A stretch of 64,000 nucleotides of DNA, taken from Polyangiaceae bacterium. Its GTDB lineage: Bacteria; Myxococcota_A; Polyangia; Polyangiales; Polyangiaceae. Under the pieces are notes generated by a model. That model had not been told where the DNA came from. It did not search any database and saw only the letters and a list, made by a program, of their open reading frames with translations. The stretch covers positions 372,001-436,000 of the forward strand of contig JAHBVY010000004.1 in the NCBI GenBank assembly GCA_019637265.1. Reading direction: 5' to 3'. Of this stretch, positions 51,911-60,679 are shown piece after piece. Every line of letters begins with the position of its first letter. The stretch's first letter is position 1. The translations under genes and the position numbers were made by a program.

Positions 51911-52750
51911 TCAACGCAGGCGACTCAAACCCGACTGCAGCCCCATGATGCGGTCGAGCAGCGGCGCCGGTAGCTTCGCCAGCGCGGGCAGCGCCAGCGC
52001 GCCGCGGCCTTCGCGCACGCGCCGGGGTGGGCGCCGGGCGAGCGCCGCCTCGAGCACCTTGCGCGCGAAGGCGTCCGCCTCCATCGGCGCCGCCTGAGAG
52101 GCGTACGCGCGGCGGCGGATCTTCTCGAGCAGCGCGTGGTAACGCGAGCTGGGGTCAGCGAAGCGCTCCACGCTGGCGGCGGCGTTGTCCGCGATGCTGG
52201 AGCGCACCCCACCGGGCTGCACCACCACCACGTCGATCCCCAGCGGCGCCAGCTCCTGCCGCATCACGTCGCTCAAGGTGTGCACCGCGCTCTTGGTGGC
52301 GGAGTACCCCGCGGCGAACGGCGTAGGCAGCACGCCGACCACGCTCCCGATGTTCACGATGCGCCCGCTCCGCCGCTCGGCCATGTGCGGGAACACCGCC
52401 TGGCTCACCCGGAGCAGCCCCAGCACGTTGGTGTCGAACAGCCGCTCGAGCTCCGTGAGCGGCACCTCCATCACGGGGCCGAACAGGTTGAAGCCCGCGT
52501 TGTTGATCACCACGTCGATGCGCCCGAAGCGCTCGATCGCCTGCGCCACGGCGCGGCTCACGCTCTCGGCGCTGCCCACGTCGAGCTCCAGCGCGTCGAA
52601 GCCTTGCTCGTCGAGCTCCTCCACGCTGACCTGGCGCCGCGCGGTCGCGATGGGGCGGTGCCCCCGCCGCTTGAGCTCGCGGATCAACCCCAAGCCGATG
52701 CCCGAGGAGCAGCCGGTGACGAGGACGACCTGATCTTTGAGCTGTGCCAT
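51911..52750 (-). CDS. Short-chain dehydrogenase/reductase
   Basis: The 279-residue protein has the classical SDR features: GCSSGIG cofactor loop (about 13-19), NNAG (about 85-88), catalytic Ser in NIGSVVGV (about 135) and YSATK (Tyr about 150, Lys about 154), then PGGV. The cofactor-binding residues (TARR after strand 2) suggest NADP. The substrate is not predictable. The start is the ATG at 52750; the longer frame upstream reads through a REP doublet. It is probably monocistronic. Confidence 0.9.
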   Translation of the reverse strand: MAQLKDQVVLVTGCSSGIGLGLIRELKRRGHRPIATARRQVSVEELDEQGFDALELDVGSAESVSRAVAQAIERFGRIDVVINNAGFNLFGPVMEVPLTELERLFDTNVLGLLRVSQAVFPHMAERRSGRIVNIGSVVGVLPTPFAAGYSATKSAVHTLSDVMRQELAPLGIDVVVVQPGGVRSSIADNAAASVERFADPSSRYHALLEKIRRRAYASQAAPMEADAFARKVLEAALARRPPRRVREGRGALALPALAKLPAPLLDRIMGLQSGLSRLR

Positions 52751-52829
52751 GGGCCGGCTATAGAGCGCCACCGTACGGGAAGCCAGCGCACGTCTCACAT
52801 CCACCGTGGGTCGCCTCGACCCATCGCAC

Positions 52830-52916
52830 GTAGGGGCGGCCCCCCGTGGCCGCCCTAGCCACGCAACCGTCGTGCTGTGACCCATCGCACGTAGGGACGG
52901 CCCCCCGTGGCCGCCC
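52830..52916. repeat. REP-like doublet (CCCCCGTGGCCGCCC subtype)
   Basis: GTAGGGGCGGCCCCCCGTGG(CCGCCC) at 52830-52855 and GTAGGGACGGCCCCCCGTGG(CCGCCC) at 52891-52916, each preceded by GACCCATCGCAC. Same subtype as 38895-38958, opposite orientation. It lies between the SDR and a large lipoprotein gene. Confidence 0.85.
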
Positions 52917-52947
52917 CCGCCTACGCACATCCGCCCATCAGGTCAGC

Positions 52948-55233
52948 TCACTCCGGGGTGAGCGTGACGTCGCGCAGGGTGGCGCCGGAGCTATTGACGG
53001 TGACGGGCACCGTGGCCGTCTGGTAGCCGGCCGCCGAGACGCGCAGCTCCCAGGTGCCGGCGATGGCGTTGATGAAGCTGTAGGCGCCGCTCGCGTTGGT
53101 GGTGGCCGTGAAGAGCCCACGGTTGATCTCCACCTTGGCGTTCGGGATTGGCTGGGACGACGTGGCGGAGGTGATGACGCCCACCAGGTCCCCCGCGCCC
53201 GGCGACGCGCCGATGCGCACTTGGTAGTGCCCTGCCTGCTTCGTCAGGTGCCCGTTCTTATCCACGCTCACCACGTGGAAGAAGTGGACGCCGTCCGGCA
53301 GCCCCGCTTGGAGCAGCTGCTTGTCGCCCACCGCCAGGAACGGATCGGCCTTGGTGGGCACGGTGTCCGCGAAATGGTCGCGAGACCAGTGGTACCCGGT
53401 GACGCTCGCGTCGGGCGTGGGGAGGCTCCAGGAGAAGAACGCGTCCCGGTTGGAGGTGTACCAGTTGGACTGGTTCGGGTGGCTCAGCGAGCTCACGGTG
53501 GGGGGCAGCGTGTTCAGCCGCACCCGGAACCACGACTGCACCGAGCTCACCAAGGACGAGCTGTTGACCGACGCCAGGTGGAAGTAGTTGTCGCCTTGGA
53601 CGAAGGCGCTGCGCGGCACGGCCACCGTCTCCGCGGCCACCCAGGTGGCGTTGCCTGGCGTGGGCACCGTGGTCTCGTTCGTGTTCGTCAGGAAGTAGTA
53701 CCCAAGCACGCTGGGGAACGCCTCTGACCAGCTGAAGTGCGCTTGGTCGAAGTCGTCGTTGTAGTGCAGCGTGTCGACGGGCACCGTGGAAGAGCCGATG
53801 TCGAGGGGCGAGAGCATGCCGCGCGTGATGACGGCGCCGGAGTAGGTCCCGGCGTCCTCGAAGCGCACGCCGGAGAGCAGCTTGACGCGGCCGTTGCCCC
53901 CGTTGCCGCCCGAGTAGGAGCTGACGCGCCCCAAGCCCGGCGTGGTGTCCACCGAGCCAGTGACTGTCAGGTTGTCGGCCGCCAACAAGACGCCCCCACC
54001 GGAGCCGCCCCCGCCTGACGGCGCGGCGTCGAGCGCATTCGCTCCGCGTGCGATCAGGCTCCCTCGCATCTCGATGGTTGGGGCGATCAGTCGTAGCGCT
54101 CCGCCGCCGAGGCCTCCGTTCGACGAGCCGGATCGGGAGCCGCCGCGAGACCCCTTGGTGATCCGCGAGTCCTGCGTCTGCCCGTGGATGGGTCCGGCCA
54201 CACCACAGCCGCTGTAGCCGCTCGTGCCGCGGGTGCCATAGCTGCCTCCGCCGCCAACCTGATAAGTGCTGGAGCAGCTGCTGTTGGGCGCGCCGCGACC
54301 CGCTGGCTCATCCCCCGTGGCGGCGACCCCGATCGACGCGCCCGCCTCCACGATGATGGAGTCCGCGTAAATAGTCAGCTCACCTGAAGGTGAATAGAGC
54401 GACGCCCCAGCCTTCACCACCAAGGCGCCGTCCACCACCAGCACGCCGTCATGGTTCTCGTTGCCGGTGACGAGCTTGCCCACCAGCGCGCACTGCCCGG
54501 TTGCCACGTGGCAATAACTGGGGCAGCTCTCCAGGTGCTCCCAGCTGTTACCGCTGGCGGAGCATTGCTGCGCCGTGGTGCCGCTGCAGCGCCTGGCGCC
54601 GGGCTCACACGCGCCGGTGCACAGCCCGGCGGAGCAGGCGTGCGAGCAGGTCTCCACCGTGATCCAAGCGCTCCCCGTGGCGTTACACACCTGCGTGACC
54701 AAGCCATCGCAGCGCCGCGCGCCCGCGGTGCAAGGCCCCGCCGAGCTCCCACCCCCACTGCCGCCGCTGCCGCTCGAGCCAGCCGTGCCGCCGACACCCC
54801 CGGTGCCACCGACGCCACCCGTGCCACCGCTCGCGCCCGCGCCACCGACGCCCGCCGTGCCGCTCCCGGCGACGCCGCCCGCGCCCGCATCGCCCCCGAC
54901 GCCCGCGAAGCCGCCCGCGCCCGCGGCACCACCCACCGAGCCCCCGACGCCCGCCGATCCGCTGATGCCACCCACCCCCGCCGAGCCACCGGCGCCGCCC
55001 CCAGCGCTGCCTCCATCCCCGCCGACGCCCGCCGATCCGCCGAGGCCGCCGTCCCCTCCGGTGCCCGCGGTGCTGTTCCCTGCGGCGCCTCCATCCCCAG
55101 CTGCGCCCGCGCTGCCCGCGTCCCCCGCGCCGCCGCCGCGCCCGGACGAGCCACCGCCGGTGTCGCCGTCGTCCCCACCGCAGGCAGCCGCGGTCAACCC
55201 CAACCCGATGAGCACCCAAGACCAACGAGGCAT
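52948..55233 (-). CDS. Large surface lipoprotein: Gly/Ala repeat stalk, Cys modules, C-terminal beta domain
   Basis: The 761-residue protein starts at the ATG at 55233, since GAGGAG is then about 9 bp away; the ATG at 55242 is too close. The signal peptide ends in the lipobox LTAAAC. Residues about 22-165 are a Gly/Ala/Ser repeat stalk (GGSAG.GG, GVGG units). Two Cys modules follow (about 165-245; CTAGARRCDGLVTQVCNATG and CEPGARRCSGTTAQQCSASG). A beta-rich region with Gly loops comes next (about 245-430), then fibronectin-like repeats (about 455-660). A carboxypeptidase-regulatory-like domain ends it (about 675-755; GVITSATSSQPIPNAKVEIN). It should be displayed on the cell surface, perhaps for adhesion or polymer binding. 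Confidence 0.8.
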   Translation of the reverse strand: MPRWSWVLIGLGLTAAACGGDDGDTGGGSSGRGGGAGDAGSAGAAGDGGAAGNSTAGTGGDGGLGGSAGVGGDGGSAGGGAGGSAGVGGISGSAGVGGSVGGAAGAGGFAGVGGDAGAGGVAGSGTAGVGGAGASGGTGGVGGTGGVGGTAGSSGSGGSGGGSSAGPCTAGARRCDGLVTQVCNATGSAWITVETCSHACSAGLCTGACEPGARRCSGTTAQQCSASGNSWEHLESCPSYCHVATGQCALVGKLVTGNENHDGVLVVDGALVVKAGASLYSPSGELTIYADSIIVEAGASIGVAATGDEPAGRGAPNSSCSSTYQVGGGGSYGTRGTSGYSGCGVAGPIHGQTQDSRITKGSRGGSRSGSSNGGLGGGALRLIAPTIEMRGSLIARGANALDAAPSGGGGSGGGVLLAADNLTVTGSVDTTPGLGRVSSYSGGNGGNGRVKLLSGVRFEDAGTYSGAVITRGMLSPLDIGSSTVPVDTLHYNDDFDQAHFSWSEAFPSVLGYYFLTNTNETTVPTPGNATWVAAETVAVPRSAFVQGDNYFHLASVNSSSLVSSVQSWFRVRLNTLPPTVSSLSHPNQSNWYTSNRDAFFSWSLPTPDASVTGYHWSRDHFADTVPTKADPFLAVGDKQLLQAGLPDGVHFFHVVSVDKNGHLTKQAGHYQVRIGASPGAGDLVGVITSATSSQPIPNAKVEINRGLFTATTNASGAYSFINAIAGTWELRVSAAGYQTATVPVTVNSSGATLRDVTLTPE

Positions 55234-55559
55234 GTTCGTCATCTCCTCAACTCCAAGCTAGCTGGCGGCGCGCCAACCGAATCCAACAAATCCACAAGGA
55301 AATCCTCACGTCCCCCGCCCCCCACGGGGACCCGCCCACGAGCGCCGCGACCGCACCGACGCTGCTCCATGCGCCCCAGCGAGTCAAGCACGCCCCACCC
55401 AACGTGAGCCCCGCAAAACCTGCGTTCGTTGGCACCCAATCCCTCCGAATTCCCAAGTGCCGCATCCTCGCGGGGTAGGGCAGGGGGTTTGGCAAGGCCC
55501 TCTCCGACACCTGGAGTCACTCAGTCCCACCGCGTCAGGCGCCGCGTGGCGCTGCGCGT
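55234..55559. other. Gap of about 325 bp without a gene
   Basis: Only short frames of host-like composition but without ribosome sites. Presumably the promoter of the large lipoprotein gene lies here. Nothing else seen. Confidence 0.5.
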
Positions 55560-56663
55560 TCAGGGCGACGCTTCGAGCAGCCGCGCCGCCGCCTCGCGCA
55601 CCAGCGGCTCGGCGTCGTTCAGGTAGCCACGCATGAAGTGTGCGCCCGTTCTGCTGTCACACCGCATCACGGCCTGGAGCGCTCCGGCTCGAACCTCGGG
55701 CTCACCACGGGCGCTCAACCGCCGCGCCTGGTTCGCCGCCAGAATCCGCTCGCCTCCCCGAGCCGCCCCCGTGCGGCACAGCTCACCCAAGGCGCTGCCC
55801 ACCACCGAGCCCCTAGGTGCCTCCTTCACCCCCATCACCCAACGCAGCACCGCTCCTACCAGCTTGGGACAACGCTCCCCAAAGGCGATGCCATAGGCGG
55901 CGCGGTCCGCCGCCTGGAAGGCGCTGCCCTTGAGCGCCCGCGCGAACACCGAGCAGGTGAAGAACTCTTCACCAAGCCACAGGCCTTCCACGATGAGCGC
56001 CTTGTCTTCGTCAGTGGCCTTGTCGAAGAGCGCCGCCAACAGCTCCGAGCCGCCTTCTAGCAAGGCACCGCGAGCCATCAGCCCTGCCCGAAGCTCGCGG
56101 TTGGGGTGTGACAGGAGCAGCGTCCTCAGCCGCTGCGCGAGCGACGGTTGATCGAGCTTCAGCACGAGCTGAGCGAGCAGCCCACCCACACCCGGGTGCT
56201 GCTCTGCCTCGGCCTGCGACACGATCGCCTCGGCGAGCGGCAGCTCGGTGATGTGCCGTACGCCGTGAGCCAAGAGCGCGCTCGCCGCGCCATAGCGCAC
56301 CAGCGGTGCGTCGTGCGCGAGCAACGCCGCCACCTTCGCCTCGTCTCGCTCCACGAGCTTGGGCTCCGCCGCCTCCCAACGCTGCCAACCGGGGCACTCC
56401 TCGGGCGGCATCAGCGCTTCCGCATCGAAGGAGCAGCCCTCGAGCCCCCGCACCAACGCGGCCAGCTCCTCCCGCGCCTTCGCCTCGGGGTCCGGAGCCC
56501 GCGGCGCGCTCGCGTCGGGCGGCACCTCCGCGCTGGGGAGCAAATCCGGGACATCCGCGACCGGCGGCGCGTTCGGTCCACAAGCCACCAGCCACACGCC
56601 GAAGCACCCCGCGAGCCAGCCGCTCGCGGCGCGTGCTCTCGAACGCCGAGGAGAACGAGCCAT
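55560..56663 (-). CDS. Lipoprotein with HEAT-like helical repeats
   Basis: The 367-residue protein has a basic N-terminus and a hydrophobic segment ending in the lipobox WLVAC (about 24-28). A Pro/Ala/Asp-rich linker follows (about 30-65). The rest (about 65-365) is helical with repeated Ala/Leu patterns such as DAPLVRYGAASALLAHG, HPNRELRAGLMARGALL and EPEVRAGALQAVMRC. These resemble HEAT repeats that serve protein binding. It lies close to the TPR-type protein in the same orientation, with about 65 bp between. ATG start at 56663. Function unknown. Confidence 0.75.
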   Translation of the reverse strand: MARSPRRSRARAASGWLAGCFGVWLVACGPNAPPVADVPDLLPSAEVPPDASAPRAPDPEAKAREELAALVRGLEGCSFDAEALMPPEECPGWQRWEAAEPKLVERDEAKVAALLAHDAPLVRYGAASALLAHGVRHITELPLAEAIVSQAEAEQHPGVGGLLAQLVLKLDQPSLAQRLRTLLLSHPNRELRAGLMARGALLEGGSELLAALFDKATDEDKALIVEGLWLGEEFFTCSVFARALKGSAFQAADRAAYGIAFGERCPKLVGAVLRWVMGVKEAPRGSVVGSALGELCRTGAARGGERILAANQARRLSARGEPEVRAGALQAVMRCDSRTGAHFMRGYLNDAEPLVREAAARLLEASP

Positions 56664-56729
56664 GGTCCGAGCCTACTCCTCGCGGTTGCTGGCAGGCAGC
56701 GAATCAGCGGGACGTCAGTGTGGGTGACT

Positions 56730-57569
56730 TCAGTCGGGGCTGGGCGTGGGCTCGGGGGGGTCGTCGCTCGGGGGCTCGCTGGGGTCGGGGGGCTCGTTGG
56801 GGTCCTGGCTTGGCTCCGTGGGGCTCAGGGGCTCTGGGGTTGGATTGGGGCTGGGCGGCTGACTGGGCGCCTCCGTCGTGGGGAGCTCCACGCTGTCGTA
56901 GGGCCACTGATCGCGGATTTCGTTGGCGATGCTCGACGCCTCCATGCGCTCGCCGCGCTCCAGGTGGAACTGACGCAGCGCCCGCATGCAGTTCAGATCG
57001 TCCTTCATCACCGAGATGCACCAGCGCAAGATCTCTCGCGTCTCGCCGATCGGGTGCTGGCGCGTGTAGCTGTAGACGCGCAGCCGATGGCAGTCTTTGT
57101 CGCCAGGGTTGGCCGCGAGGCAGCCCATGGCTAGCTCGCGCGCCTCGGCGTACTCCTTGCGCTTGAGGAGGGCGTCGCCCTCCTTGGCGATCGCCTTGGG
57201 GGTCTGGGCGAGCTGCGCTGCGGGTGGGGGGGTTGGGGGGGCACCTGGCTCGCGGTCTTCGGGGTCACCCAGCTCACCGCTGGGCTCATCGGGCGGTGGG
57301 TGGTCTTCAGCCCCTGCGGCGCCGAGCGATTGGGCGTGGGCGCGCTCCTCGCGTGGCTGGTGAGACGGCTGCGTGTCCGGACGCAGCGCGACCCAGGCCA
57401 GGCCAAGCGCCAAGCCTGCTACGACGAGCAGCCAGACCAACGGAGCGCGGCTGGACGGCGACACCCTGAACCCATAGATCCGCCCGTCACCTCCGTGAAG
57501 GGCGTTGGCGACGCAGCGCGGCTCGTGTTTCGCGGGCCCGGTGCCTTGCGCGTGGGAGGGGCCCGCCAC
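56730..57569 (-). CDS. Membrane-anchored protein with TPR-like and Pro-rich regions
   Basis: A 279-residue frame from GTG 57569. A membrane helix (SRAPLVWLLVVAGLALGLAW, about 40-59) is followed by an acidic Pro-rich linker (about 65-120). A helical domain comes next (about 125-220; GDALLKRKEYAEARELAMGC, a TPR-like motif, then CLAANPGDKDCHRLRVYSYT). The Pro/Glu/Asp tail (about 230-279) has PEPLSP and DPNEPPDPSEPP repeats. The true start may be the GTG at 57464 (VSPSSRAPLVW), which would place the helix near the N-terminus. Function unknown; such proteins often act in multi-protein envelope complexes. Confidence 0.65.
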   Translation of the reverse strand: MAGPSHAQGTGPAKHEPRCVANALHGGDGRIYGFRVSPSSRAPLVWLLVVAGLALGLAWVALRPDTQPSHQPREERAHAQSLGAAGAEDHPPPDEPSGELGDPEDREPGAPPTPPPAAQLAQTPKAIAKEGDALLKRKEYAEARELAMGCLAANPGDKDCHRLRVYSYTRQHPIGETREILRWCISVMKDDLNCMRALRQFHLERGERMEASSIANEIRDQWPYDSVELPTTEAPSQPPSPNPTPEPLSPTEPSQDPNEPPDPSEPPSDDPPEPTPSPD

Positions 57570-57640
57570 GAGCGTCGTGGGGTTCGGCGCCGCGGTGCAT
57601 CTGGGCGCTAGGCGGCGCCGCGCGAAGTCTCATAGCGTGA

Positions 57641-57657
57641 CCAACCCCCCAAAAAAA
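57641..57657 (-). repeat. Dispersed T/G element, copy E10
   Basis: CCAACCCCCCAAAAAAA in the gap between the TPR-like gene and the chemosensory operon, preceded by GCGTGA. One of the longest C-run/A-run copies. Confidence 0.8.
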
Positions 57658-57820
57658 CTTCGTGGTGATGGATGAAGGCGGGTTGAGGTGAGGTGCGCTC
57701 GGCTGCGGCGACCGTGCGAGGAGTGTGGTGCGCCCACGGGAACGAAAGGCTCGCTGAGGGTGCGGAGCCGGAGCGAAACCAGGGCTCAAGCGGCGTGGTT
57801 TCGTCTATGTTGGCCTGGCT

Positions 57821-59371
57821 ATGGGCGGCCGTATCCTGGTGGTGGACGACAGCGCGACGATTCGGAAGGTCGTCGCTTCCATCCTGGAGCGGAACGACTT
57901 CCAGCCGGTGGAGGCGCGTGATGGCTTCCACGCGCTGGAGCAGTTGGAGCAGGACCCGGGCTTCGAGCTCATCCTGCTCGACTTCGTGATGCCGCGCATG
58001 AACGGCTACCAGTTCTGCCGTGAGCTGCGCTCGCGCTCCGAGGTGAAGGCGCTGCCCGTGGTGCTGATGAGCGCCAAGGGCGACAAGATCCGCGGACAGT
58101 TCGTGCAACAGACGGGCGCCATCGACGCCATCACCAAGCCCTTCGATCCGCGCGGCTTGATCGCGGTGGTGGAGGGCGCGCTGTCGAAGCAGAAGGCGGG
58201 GCGCGCGCGCCCGGTGCCGGACGCCGCGGCGATGCTGGAGGAGGAGGTGGTGGAGAGCCAGCGCCCCAGCTCCTTCAGCTGGACTCGCGACGCGGGCTTG
58301 AACCGCGCTCGCGCGGCGATGGCCTTCGCGCATCGAGTGGGGGAGGCGCTGAGGCCCGAGCTGCTGCGCGACATGGACGAGCAGAGCTACGATTTGGCGT
58401 TCCAGCGCACGCTGGTGCCAGATTTCCTGGCGGAATTGGTCGAGGTGCTCGGCGTCACCGCGGAGGGCCAGGAGGAGGACTCGCTCTCCGGCGATATCGC
58501 GGTGATCTCCATCGCCGAGGTGCTGCAGCTCCTGTCGCTGCAACGCCAGACGGGGGAGCTCCGGGTGCGCACCCGCAAGGGAGCGTCCATCACCCTGAGC
58601 ATCCACGAGGGGGACTTGAGCCTCGCGACCTCGGCGGGGCTGCACGGTGAGTTTCAGATCGGTCGCTACCTGGTGCAGGACGGGGTGGTGCCCGAGGCGG
58701 AGCTGGCGGAGGTGCTGAAGGAGCAGGGCGTGGCGCGGACCGAGGCCGCCGCCAAGGCTCAGGCGTCGTTGGTTGAGCTGACGATCTCCGCGGATGGGGC
58801 GCCGGTGTCGTCAGCCAAGTTGCCCAGGACGCCGAGGCCGGGCGCCGCGCTGGACGCGGGCATGCCCGAGAGCGGTGTGACGGATACTCACGCGGCGAAG
58901 GGCGATATTTCCACGCTTTTTGGCCAGCTTTTGCTGGCCCAGGGGCGCGCCACGGAGGAGCAGATCCGGCGCGCTCTGGTGCGCCAGGCGAGCGAGCTCA
59001 TCTACGAGGTGGTGCGCTGGAGCTCGGGGCGCTTCAGCTTCAAGCGCGGTGAGCTCAGCGCGGCGGCGCAGGCGGCGGACCTCGCGCTGCAGACCAGCGC
59101 CATCGCGATGGAGGGCTTCCGGCGCGTGGACGAGTGGCGCCTCATCGAGGGGAGCTTCGACTTCGAGAACGTGCTCTACCAGGACCCGATGGCGATCGAG
59201 CGCCTGGCACGGCAAGGTAAGCTGACCAAGCTGGAGGCCACGGTGCTCGAGGCGATCGACGGGGAGCGCACGGTGCGGGAGGTCGTCGCGGGGGTGCGCG
59301 CGAGCTCCTTCGACGTTTGCAAAATCCTGTACCAGTTCGTCAACTCGCGGCTGGTGCGGATCGAGAGCTGA
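57821..59371 (+). CDS. Response regulator with PATAN/DUF4388-type output domains
   Basis: The 516-residue protein has a CheY-like receiver domain (1-125) with Asp9/Asp10, phospho-acceptor Asp54 (ILLDFVMPRMNG) and Lys106. A helical linker and then a PATAN-like/DUF4388 region follow (about 225-300; EVLQLLSLQRQTGELRVRTR, then YLVQDGVVPEAELAEVL), and a second similar unit (about 360-420; LFGQLLLAQGRATEEQIRRA). The C-terminal domain (about 455-515) resembles a winged-helix/DUF4388 end. Such proteins connect chemosensory arrays to polarity and motility in myxobacteria. It is the first gene of the cluster with CheW, an MCP-like protein and CheA. ATG start at 57821. Confidence 0.85.
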   Translation: MGGRILVVDDSATIRKVVASILERNDFQPVEARDGFHALEQLEQDPGFELILLDFVMPRMNGYQFCRELRSRSEVKALPVVLMSAKGDKIRGQFVQQTGAIDAITKPFDPRGLIAVVEGALSKQKAGRARPVPDAAAMLEEEVVESQRPSSFSWTRDAGLNRARAAMAFAHRVGEALRPELLRDMDEQSYDLAFQRTLVPDFLAELVEVLGVTAEGQEEDSLSGDIAVISIAEVLQLLSLQRQTGELRVRTRKGASITLSIHEGDLSLATSAGLHGEFQIGRYLVQDGVVPEAELAEVLKEQGVARTEAAAKAQASLVELTISADGAPVSSAKLPRTPRPGAALDAGMPESGVTDTHAAKGDISTLFGQLLLAQGRATEEQIRRALVRQASELIYEVVRWSSGRFSFKRGELSAAAQAADLALQTSAIAMEGFRRVDEWRLIEGSFDFENVLYQDPMAIERLARQGKLTKLEATVLEAIDGERTVREVVAGVRASSFDVCKILYQFVNSRLVRIES

Positions 59372-59500
59372 GGCGCCCATGCGCGGGTGCCGTGAGTCGA
59401 AGCGCCGCGAGGCGCCACCCGATTTCGCTGAGTCAGGGAGGCGTACTAGGTGCCCCGATCGCCGTGAGCGCGCTGACTGCGCCGCGAGCTGGAGGCCCCT

Positions 59501-59890
59501 GTGACGGCTCCTGAGCTGCGCCCTGGGCTCATCTTGGAGCTGCCGAACGACGCGCGGGCGCTCGCGGGGCGCTGGTTCCTGACGGCGGACGTGGCGCTGC
59601 GCATCGTGCTGGCGGCGGAGATCACGCGGGTGCCCTTCAGTGAGCTGGGGATGGCGCTGATTGAAGGTCAGGTGCTGCCGGTCCTGTTCTTGAGCGGCAG
59701 CGCGACGGAGCTCGTGTGGTGTGAGCTGCCGAGCGACGCGCGCGAGGCGGAGCCGGTGCTCGTGAGCGGCGCGCGGGTGCTGGCGAGCGGGCGCTTCCCA
59801 GCCGCGGGCGCGGGGGTGAGCTACTTGGGTGAGGCCCTGGCGCCGCTCGAGCTGGGCGTGCTGATGGACGCGGCGCCGGACGACGAGTGA
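59501..59890 (+). CDS. CheW-like coupling protein
   Basis: The 129-residue protein starts at a GTG with GGAGG at 59491-59495. Its beta-strand pattern fits CheW (TADVALRIVLAAEITRVPFS, then GQVLPVLFLSGSA), including the VLPVL core strand, and its length is about 20-30 residues shorter than usual. CheW joins the receptor to the kinase CheA. It lies 15 bp upstream of the MCP-like gene. Conserved surface residues cannot be checked by eye, so the call rests on the fold pattern and the operon. Confidence 0.65.
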   Translation: MTAPELRPGLILELPNDARALAGRWFLTADVALRIVLAAEITRVPFSELGMALIEGQVLPVLFLSGSATELVWCELPSDAREAEPVLVSGARVLASGRFPAAGAGVSYLGEALAPLELGVLMDAAPDDE

Positions 59891-59905
59891 GGTAGGAGGA
59901 GCGCG

Positions 59906-60679
59906 ATGGAGCGGAGGCGGCGGTTGGTCAACGGCGTGATGGACTGGGTCACCGAGCAGGCGCGCGCGCGGCGCACCGAGGCGCGGGTGACGGCGCTCGA
60001 CGAAGCGCGCCTCTTGGAGCAGCACGAGCGGGTGGTGGAGGCGAGCGAGCGCGCCAGCAGCTTGCTCGGTGGGGCGGGGGCGCGCGCCACGCAGCAGCGC
60101 TCGGCGCTGGACGGGCTCCGCGACTACCTGCGCCGCAGCGGTGAGCGTGAGAAGGAGCTTCGTCAGGGCGCCTTGCCGGTGAAGGAGGCCTTCGAGCGGC
60201 TCAAAATCATCGCGCTCAACGCGGGCCTCGCGGGGGCGCGCCTGGGGGAGCCGGCGGGGACGCCGCTGCTCTTGGTGGCGGAGGAGGTGCGCGCGCTGGT
60301 GGAGCGCGGACTGGAGGCCACCGAGGCTCACGCCGGGCGGATCTCGGAGCTGGAGCCCGAGCGCGAGGCGGCGCGCGCGGAGCTCGATCAGGCGCAGCAG
60401 CACGCGCTCACCATCGCGAACGAGCTGCTCGGGGCGCAGTCCGCGCAGCGCCAAGCGGCGGAGGAGGTGGCCGCCTTGGGGAAGCAAATCCAGCGCGTGA
60501 CGGGGACCGACCCGGAGCTGGCCCGCACCCTCACGGAGGCCGCGCAGCACGCGGAGGGGCTGCTCGCGGCGCTCAGTCAGCTCAGCGCCCGAGCGCCGCG
60601 TGGCGGGGTGTTCGAGCCGCTGATCCCGCTGGTGGGTGAGCTGCGGACCGCGCTGCGGAAGCTCTCGGGTGGGTCGTGA
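59906..60679 (+). CDS. Soluble methyl-accepting-type signalling protein
   Basis: A 257-residue protein with no membrane helix or sensor domain, almost wholly coiled-coil (Ala/Glu/Arg/Leu heptads). The hairpin-tip region (about 100-135) reads FERLKIIALNAGLAGARLGE, then LLLVAEEVRALVERG. It keeps the ALNA..xxAR.GE and AEEVR.L core of MCP tips but lacks the usual QTN and EAAR. It looks like a stripped receptor that may form cytoplasmic arrays with CheW and CheA. The GTGA overlap at 60676-60679 couples it to cheA. ATG start at 59906, with a GAGGTAGGAGG stretch upstream. Confidence 0.75.
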   Translation: MERRRRLVNGVMDWVTEQARARRTEARVTALDEARLLEQHERVVEASERASSLLGGAGARATQQRSALDGLRDYLRRSGEREKELRQGALPVKEAFERLKIIALNAGLAGARLGEPAGTPLLLVAEEVRALVERGLEATEAHAGRISELEPEREAARAELDQAQQHALTIANELLGAQSAQRQAAEEVAALGKQIQRVTGTDPELARTLTEAAQHAEGLLAALSQLSARAPRGGVFEPLIPLVGELRTALRKLSGGS